NCBI GenBank assembly: GCA_918807975.1
Contig: OU964918.1
Location: 42,454,477-42,518,476, forward strand
DNA: 64,000 bases
Source: Aplidium turbinatum
Lineage: Eukaryota; Chordata; Ascidiacea; Aplousobranchia; Polyclinidae
Direction of reading: 5' to 3'
Every line of letters begins with the position of its first letter. Position 1 is the first letter of the stretch. The translations under genes were made by a program, and so were the position numbers. Below the pieces are notes generated by a model. It was not told the DNA's origin. It did not search any database and saw nothing but the letters and a program-made list of their open reading frames with translations. Of the stretch, positions 57,855 to 64,000 are shown one piece after another.

Positions 57855-60800
57855 ATGATGAAGTTGCTTGTTTTTCTTACCCTGGTTGCCTTCTGTTGTG
57901 GAAGCGTAAGTATATGAAAATGTTTTTCAATTATTGTTCATGGCTTAGATTAGAGCCCTAGACTGTTTGTTTTTGCTGTGATAGTCAAAAATTAAAATCA
58001 AACTGAACTGGATTTGAACCGGCCCATGGTTTAAGAAAAATTTGAAGCGCCATCTTATAATTAACAATCGACTGGACGAGTGAATATTGGTGAATGAGGT
58101 AGCTGTTATTTGTCATAACCTTCTAGAAGTGACGACTAGTTGGCACTATTCGATAGCGTTATGCGTTGCTTTCTGAATATCGAATGCTTATACCCATTCC
58201 TTTAAAAATAAATATCGAATGCACGTTATTCACTGCTTTTTTATACAAGCAACGAAATCATTATTCGTTTTTCACTAATCGATATTTAGGAGAACTGCTG
58301 AATCATTTTTTGTTGTTCACTTATTTCGTCGTCAAAACGAATTTAGGAGATTTAGTTTTCGCATTACAGTACTATCCGACCTAGTCCCCTTCCGGTTTTC
58401 GAACTTTAGAAGATTAAGGAAAATTTTGTGGAAACACAGTTAAAAAAAACCATGCCAGTGAGAGTCGTTAACAGTGTTGCCAACCTTGCGGTTTTCCCCC
58501 AAATTTGGGTTTGTTTTTTTCGAGTTTGCGTATATTTTTTTTAGTTTGCGGGTTGCTTGTTTTTGGGTTTGTTTTTTGGCCAGTCAAACTTTTTTTAACC
58601 TGTTTTTGACACTAAAGTTGCGAGGTTTTTACTGTAGTCAACATTGTATCCCTTCTTTTCAAGATAATTATTGCTTAGAATGGCGTAAACAAATGTCATT
58701 CTTGAATAAACGTGATGTATGTACTGCAAAGGTTGTATTGAAAATTTTAAACTGCTAAACTGCGTGGTTTATGCTAATTGGTATTGGTTGCAAATTATTG
58801 GGGCTTGTTTTTGTGTTGATTTGCCTGTTTTGGGCTTGTTTTTTTAGATTCACTTGCTTGTTTTCAAAAAAACAACCTGGTCGAAAAGTCTTTTTTGGGC
58901 ACTATCGAGTAGTGTAATAGTCATTGCTTTTTGACTAACGACTTTCAACCCTGTCTTCTGGAGCAGTCTAGGAAACATGGCCAATTTGGGGTGCTAAATA
59001 GTAAACTCTCAACCCTGTATACTCAAACAAAAACGACAGCAAAGAGAATTAAAATAAATGATTACCAGCATTTTAAAGAGAGCTGCGTTGTCGAACTTTA
59101 GGCTACACCCCTAGTTTTAACGATCTGGAAAGTTAGACTTTGATCTAAATTCAAGATTTTCAAAAATTACAGCTCCAAAATTCCGCGCAGTTTGTCAAAT
59201 ATTGTGTTGCATTGTATAGGCTACGTCAAGATACGCACTTACATTGTTTTTTGATGCATTACAGTTTGAAAGAAAACAACGCACTAATGTTAAAAGTGGA
59301 ACAATCGCTACAACAGGTATAATTTGAAAGATAAAGAAATTTTTTTTTTGCAACGCAACTTTACAACCAGTTTGCAAAAGTGTTGCTGCTTTTCTACACT
59401 TTCTCTGTTGGAGAAAAAATAGAAACAAAGTTAATGTAACAGTTGAGTCCAGGGCTGCGGAATCTGGTGAAAAATATACAACTCTGACTCTGAACCCGAT
59501 TACGAATACGCCAAACTCCCTCCGACTTCACAGCCCTGGTTAAGACCCAATTTTTCTTTGAGTCATTTTTTAAAACTATTTTCTTCGTTGGTGTGAAACA
59601 GGAGATGCATCTGTTTTTATATAAGAGTCAAATACACTTAGACCTAGTTAGATTAGACTGCAGACCACATACCTTCCTTCCAGGTATAAGTTGTCTTGTA
59701 GTGGATGGCATAAATTTAATTGGACCATGGCTGATTGGACCTTGCTTTGCTTGTTAGTGCAACGCCTTCCAAACTCGGCGTCCTGGTGCGCCGCAAGGTT
59801 TTGTCAGGGTTGCAGCAAAATGTGAGAAAACTGTTGCGATTATGTTTTATTCGCGTACACAAGAACGTGAATCTGAGTATAATTAGGTCACAAGGTTAAT
59901 TTTTCAAAAAACAACTGATTTAAACCGTAGCTACATAGGTATGTTTTGTAAGAAATTGAAGGTTCTCTGTAAGTTAATGAAACAGCTGTACACTTATCCG
60001 CCAATGATCACTTATTTTGTAACAAATGCAATCGCTTTGTATTTTCAAGAGAATTGTTTCCAGAATTTCCTGTTCAGTGGATTTCCAGCGGAATTAGGCT
60101 AATTTTGTTTCCAATTCACAGAAAAAAATTAGCAGTTGCGGTTTGTAGGTTGGTTAATTTGTTTGGCTTCGTTATTAGGAAGCATGTTCCACAAACGCTT
60201 TGACGTATTGGTTTCTGTCAGGCTATTTTGGTAAACCAGGCAAATTACGCACATCTTCATAATGTTGAAGTTTTTCTCATCACTCAATGTTGAACATTTA
60301 TTTTCCAGAACGAACTTTCTTGCTTACTCGTCATTTTGAACTCAGCTAAACGATTTTACGAATTGAATGTAAAACAACTAGTTATCATATAACCCCATAA
60401 CCTAATAGGCCAGTTTAAACTTAACATTGGAATGTAATAAAACGTTGAAAATATCAACAGTTATGCTACCACAAAGAGAAACTATTCATTGTTTTTTTAA
60501 TATGATACAATGCGAGCAATAGGCCGTACTGTAAATGAGTACCGCGGGCCCGGTTGCATGCCTCTGGTGAAAAACAATGTAAAAGCTAACTTTGCGGACG
60601 AGTCGCACAAAATTTTCGATCCACACTTTCCTTCCACAGGTACCTAGACTCCCCAGCCTGGCCCCCGCAACTTAAGCTGGTGGACTTCCTGTTCCAGACA
60701 ATTGTTCACCTAATCAAACGTCATATAAAAACCGTTCAGGTCTACTGAATGTTAGCGTATTACGTCATGGAATTTTTCCTAAACATGAGCAGAGATTGCA

Positions 60801-63800
60801 CCATCGTTCGTACGACTTGTGTCAAACCTGTTTCAGTGTCAAACCTGTTTAAACATGAAATATTGGTTCACCAGCTTTGAACACCTGTTTGAATTGCGTG
60901 ACAATGTCTTTCACAATTACGTCACAGTACTGTGAATGTGAGTTTGAGATATTGCTATCTATTCTGGTCATTCGTGAAATGGTTGCTTGAGAGTTAGTCG
61001 CACATTAAACTGTTTGCTTAGTGCTTGCTAGCTGGACAAAATTTCCGTCTTTATCTAAGTAGTTTGTATTGTAGTGACAGTTTTTAGAGGTGTACGACGT
61101 TGCATCTCGATTTCGATAGCCGCGGGCTAATTTTACAGGAATACACTTTTTGAAAAGACGTTTCAAAGAGTGTTTCTTTTTCGGTCATTACATACAGACG
61201 AACGGATTCGGGAATCTTATGTTACAATTTTCCCACGAAGAGATTATGGTTTACCGTTGTGACCACTTCCCTTCCGGGTGCATCGTCACCCAGGCCCGCA
61301 ACCAGCAAATATTTTTGGAGGGGGCATTTAATTTTTATCAAAGAACAAACATTAAAATGATGCATTGAGACATTTTTATATTAATGTCCACGACCATTGA
61401 TAGAGTGTGTGGCACTACCATGTTACGGTACAGTGGTCATAACTTATGTCAATCACGTTTTAAGTTTAGTAGGCTACCGTACAGCATTAAAGGAAACTAG
61501 CCTTTGTAACTTTTCTCATTTAGCTATGACTACCCAAGGAAGAAAATTACGATAATACAGTGATGTGTTCAATCGATTACAAATAAAGTACAACATCTGT
61601 AGGCTACGAACTGCATTGGCACGACTGGAGTCATAAATTAATCAATAACATATATTTACATCAACATAAACAAACAGATAGGCCTACATATGAATAAACT
61701 CAACACGGTAATTACAAATTACAATCCTGAAACATTTTGTTGGCTCAACAAGTTTTTATGTTTGTAGGCCCAAAGAAGTTGACTTTACAAATGCAAAATG
61801 ACATTTTAATTTAGAGCATAATGTCTAACTTTCTACTTGATTTGGCAAGTTCGTTTAACACCAATTCCGCGCTTGGAATTTGAGTACGATGGATTTGCAT
61901 GAGAGCTAGTCCAGAAAACCTGTCCTGCCCCATAGTGCTTCTAAGGTAACTTTTCAAGCGTCGTAGACAGGTAAATGTTCTTTCTGCAGAAGCAGTTGTG
62001 ACTGGAAGTGTAGCCAAAATTATCAAGAGTTTGTAAATGTTTGGATAAAACTCTTTTTAGGATTCTATTGCTGACACCGCATCAATCGCACTTGCTGGCC
62101 TTTCATCACTTAAAAAATTTTCAAAAAATTTCGGGGGGGGGGCAAATGCCCCTCCTGGTTGCTGGCTTGTCGTCACCCCATAATCACGCCGCTCCTCGTC
62201 TCCGCGGGGCGTGGCAGGCCGGTTCTTTAAAGGCATACTAAATGAAATTTTCAAACGGGAATTAAGCATTAAAATGCGTAAACTGAACATTCAAGAATAC
62301 ATTTAAAAAAAATTACCGAAAAAAAACAACTTTTCAATGGCGCTGGCAAGGCCCAAAGTCCAATGTTTCATTTATTTTCTTTTTTTTTTCAAAATGACCA
62401 AAAAGTGCAAACACAGCTCGAGAATACGTCACAAAAGACAGCAATAACAAAAGCCACGTTACAACATCTGATGTTTTAACATCAGATCTGAGGTTTTGAG
62501 CAAACTGTCTGATGTTTTGACGTTGAAATCTGATGTTTTGATGTATATACATACATAGCCTACAGTTAAATCGCCGGCAGTAACAACTGTTGCGTGATCA
62601 GCTGATTGCTCGTCTTTTGTTACGTAGACTGTACAGTCGCACGCTTCGCTGCTCAGGCCCATTCTGGTTTTGAAACTTGAAAGCTCTGATAAAAGCACGC
62701 GCGGAATGCTGATCAGACCGCAATGGGGCAAAATTTTATTGAAAATCGTTTTATGGTAGCAGGTTAAACACAAAGAACGTGGAAAATCGCCAAGTCAGGT
62801 TTTTCCTTTAGTATCCCTTTAAAAGTCTCTGACCTGGCTATGTTTATTGTGTTCTTCTCGCCGTGTCAATTATTTTGTACTCGTGCGTTGTTGATCAAAA
62901 TAAAACAGTTCATCGCCGTCATTCATTACCGCTGCCTTCCTCAACGTCGTAGCTTGAAGTCTCGCTGTCTCATTTTGATTTAAAAACCTGTCAAACCAAT
63001 GGGAAGCTTTCAAACTGACAACAAGCGAATGTATTGCAGAATCACTGAAGTTTAATTAAAATCTTAATGAATTGTTTTATTTTCCAGCCACATTTGACAA
63101 AGATGCGAACATCGTCAACATTGCAACGGAAGAAGATATTCTCACCACCAATAAAAGTTTGTAGAATAGATTTAGGCTTTCCTGGGATTCAGAGGATCTG
63201 GGTTTTTTTTCCCTCAGACGTTTAAGTTTTTTTGTTTGTCGTATCCAGACTTACACCAGGTGATTGAAGATTTAGATTAAGTGGGCGGGAAGGCAAAGAA
63301 GCCAATCTTCGTGTCCACCTTCAGGCATGTCTTTAAGTGTCCTGCCACAGACACAGCCGCATGCTCTTGAGCGGTGTCGAACCGGCGCCTATTCGACTGC
63401 CGTTCCAGTGTTCTCACCACTCGGCTATGCAGACGTTTAAGTCATTTGTCCAAAATTACTTAAAAAAATTCGGTCATTTTTTATTTATTTCGGTCATTTT
63501 TTCTGATGAAAACATTTCCTTACAAGTAGCTGATACAAACCAAAATTTGCACTTGCTGACTAGCTCCAACATTAAGTTTCGCTGAGAAATGTTGTAGTGT
63601 TTTATCTAAGAAAAGTCAGACCAGACAAACGTTTCTTCAACGTTCATCAGCGAAACTCATCCTTGCAACACCCAGCGAATTGACTATATATTTTTTCAGA
63701 CATTTTGACCAAATTGACTATATTTTTTTTCGGACATTTTGCTAAAAATTCGGTCAATGACCAATAAATGACCGAAAAAAAACAAACCCAAAGGGGATTA

Positions 63801-64000
63801 CGGGATTACTCACAAAATAAGGCTAACTAAAGGACTAAAGAACTGTCTATCGATACACTGGTCAACACGAGTTTGCGGTATAAAGTTTAAAAACTGATGT
63901 ACAGTAATTTTCGGGTGCTGAATTCGAATCTGATTTCATACTTATTTTATCCCGTCAGGTTTTGACACATGATAATAACAAATTGTTACTTTTGCCCAAA
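57855..64000 (+). CDS. Meprin-like astacin metalloprotease, gene 3 (5' part, runs off the window)
   Basis: Three exons are in the window: 57855-57905 (signal peptide MKLLVFLTLVAFCCGS, preceded by one extra Met; the second ATG at 57858 gives the same 16-residue exon as gene 2), 59265-59316 ([17 protein letters not shown]) and 63088-63156 (TFDKDANIVNIATEEDIL). Lengths (48, 52 and 69 nt), phases and the acceptor context GATGCATTACAG are the same as in gene 2, which proves a tandem duplicate. The fourth exon, carrying the end of the propeptide and the start of the catalytic domain, should lie past 64000. Whether the enzyme is intact cannot be judged. Intron 2 is 3.8 kb because transposons entered it. 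Confidence 0.88.
59450..59538. mobile_element. Small hAT MITE, 89 bp
   Basis: Starts CAGGGCTGCGGAATC and ends GACTTCACAGCCCTG, the common hAT end CAGGGCTGYGGAGTC. The flanks GTTGAGTC (59442-59449) and GTTAAGAC (59539-59546) match at 6 of 8. It lies in intron 2 of gene 3. Confidence 0.7.
59540..61290. other. Intron 2 of gene 3, no clear element
   Basis: A hAT-like subterminal phrase (CCTTCCAAACTCGGCGTCCT, 59765-59784) suggests an old copy; otherwise nothing is recognised. Open frames are short. Confidence 0.4.
61291..62169 (-). mobile_element. hAT transposon keeping the transposase C terminus
   Basis: Starts CAGGCCCGCAACCAGCAA and ends with the reverse complement of CAAGCCAGCAACCAGGAGG, flanked by perfect octamers TCGTCACC (61283-61290, 62170-62177). 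On the minus strand, 62045-61811 reads FYPNIYKLLIILATLPVTT, then ASAERTFTCLRRLKSYLRST and LSGLAL-like residues: the hAT C-terminal dimerisation domain, nearly intact. The rest of the transposase is deleted, so it is non-autonomous. It lies in intron 2 of gene 3. Confidence 0.88.
63228..63434 (-). repeat. tRNA-derived SINE, family A, copy 3
   Basis: On the minus strand it begins GTCTGCATAGCCGAGTGGTG (box A), has GGTTCGACACC (box B), and ends GGATACGACAAACAAAAAAA. It is flanked by GTTTAAGT on both sides, extending to AGACGTTTAAGT. This is the best preserved of the three copies and sits in intron 3 of gene 3. Confidence 0.85.

Noticed and set aside
63617-63660. A hammerhead ribozyme on the minus strand (CTGATGA, GAAAC, GTC)
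   Set aside because: The core words occur, but stem II is weak and no partner strand for stem I is present.

Overview
This is an AT-rich, intron-rich animal sequence, dominated by a cluster of astacin-family metalloproteases of the meprin type (signal peptide, propeptide, astacin, MAM, MATH, transmembrane tail). The combination of meprin-like proteases, short GT-AG introns, many hAT, LINE and SINE copies and frequent TAGGCCTA-type words suggests a marine invertebrate deuterostome, possibly a tunicate. The species assignment is inference only.

Layout. 1-4050: no gene seen. 4051-7547: a 3.5 kb element bounded by inverted repeats of about 140-150 bp, carrying the broken remains of a protein with a PIN/FEN-nuclease-like pattern and a C-terminal cysteine-rich CXC motif. 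7588-7969: a small inverted-repeat element with a perfect 9-bp target duplication and a tRNA-like core. 7980-15240: repeats, including a complete hammerhead ribozyme fold on the minus strand (11926-11972) and a deleted hAT transposon (12661-13411). 15354-28548: meprin-like gene 1 on the minus strand, whose introns hold nested hAT elements, palindromes, a SINE and LINE debris. 28549-31650: intergenic region between two head-to-head genes, with a 226-bp direct duplication. 31651-42143: meprin-like gene 2 on the plus strand, 16 exons, assembling to exactly 717 codons plus stop; an RTE-type LINE tail sits in intron 3. 43054-45516: an inverted-repeat element with a decayed conserved protein. 45570-50230: repeat copy, a BEL/Pao-type LTR-element fossil on the minus strand split by a plus-strand LINE, and an array of short hairpins. 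50230-57850: hAT elements, a tRNA-headed SINE and an odd inverted array of a 15-bp unit. 57855 to the right edge: the first three exons of meprin-like gene 3 on the plus strand, running out of the window.

The three protease genes share exon lengths and intron phases, so they are local duplicates: genes 1 and 2 diverge, genes 2 and 3 are in tandem. They should make membrane-anchored or shed zinc endopeptidases that cleave extracellular proteins. Everything else recognisable is transposon-derived. Coordinates of introns, target duplications and repeat arms were read by eye and not computed by alignment.
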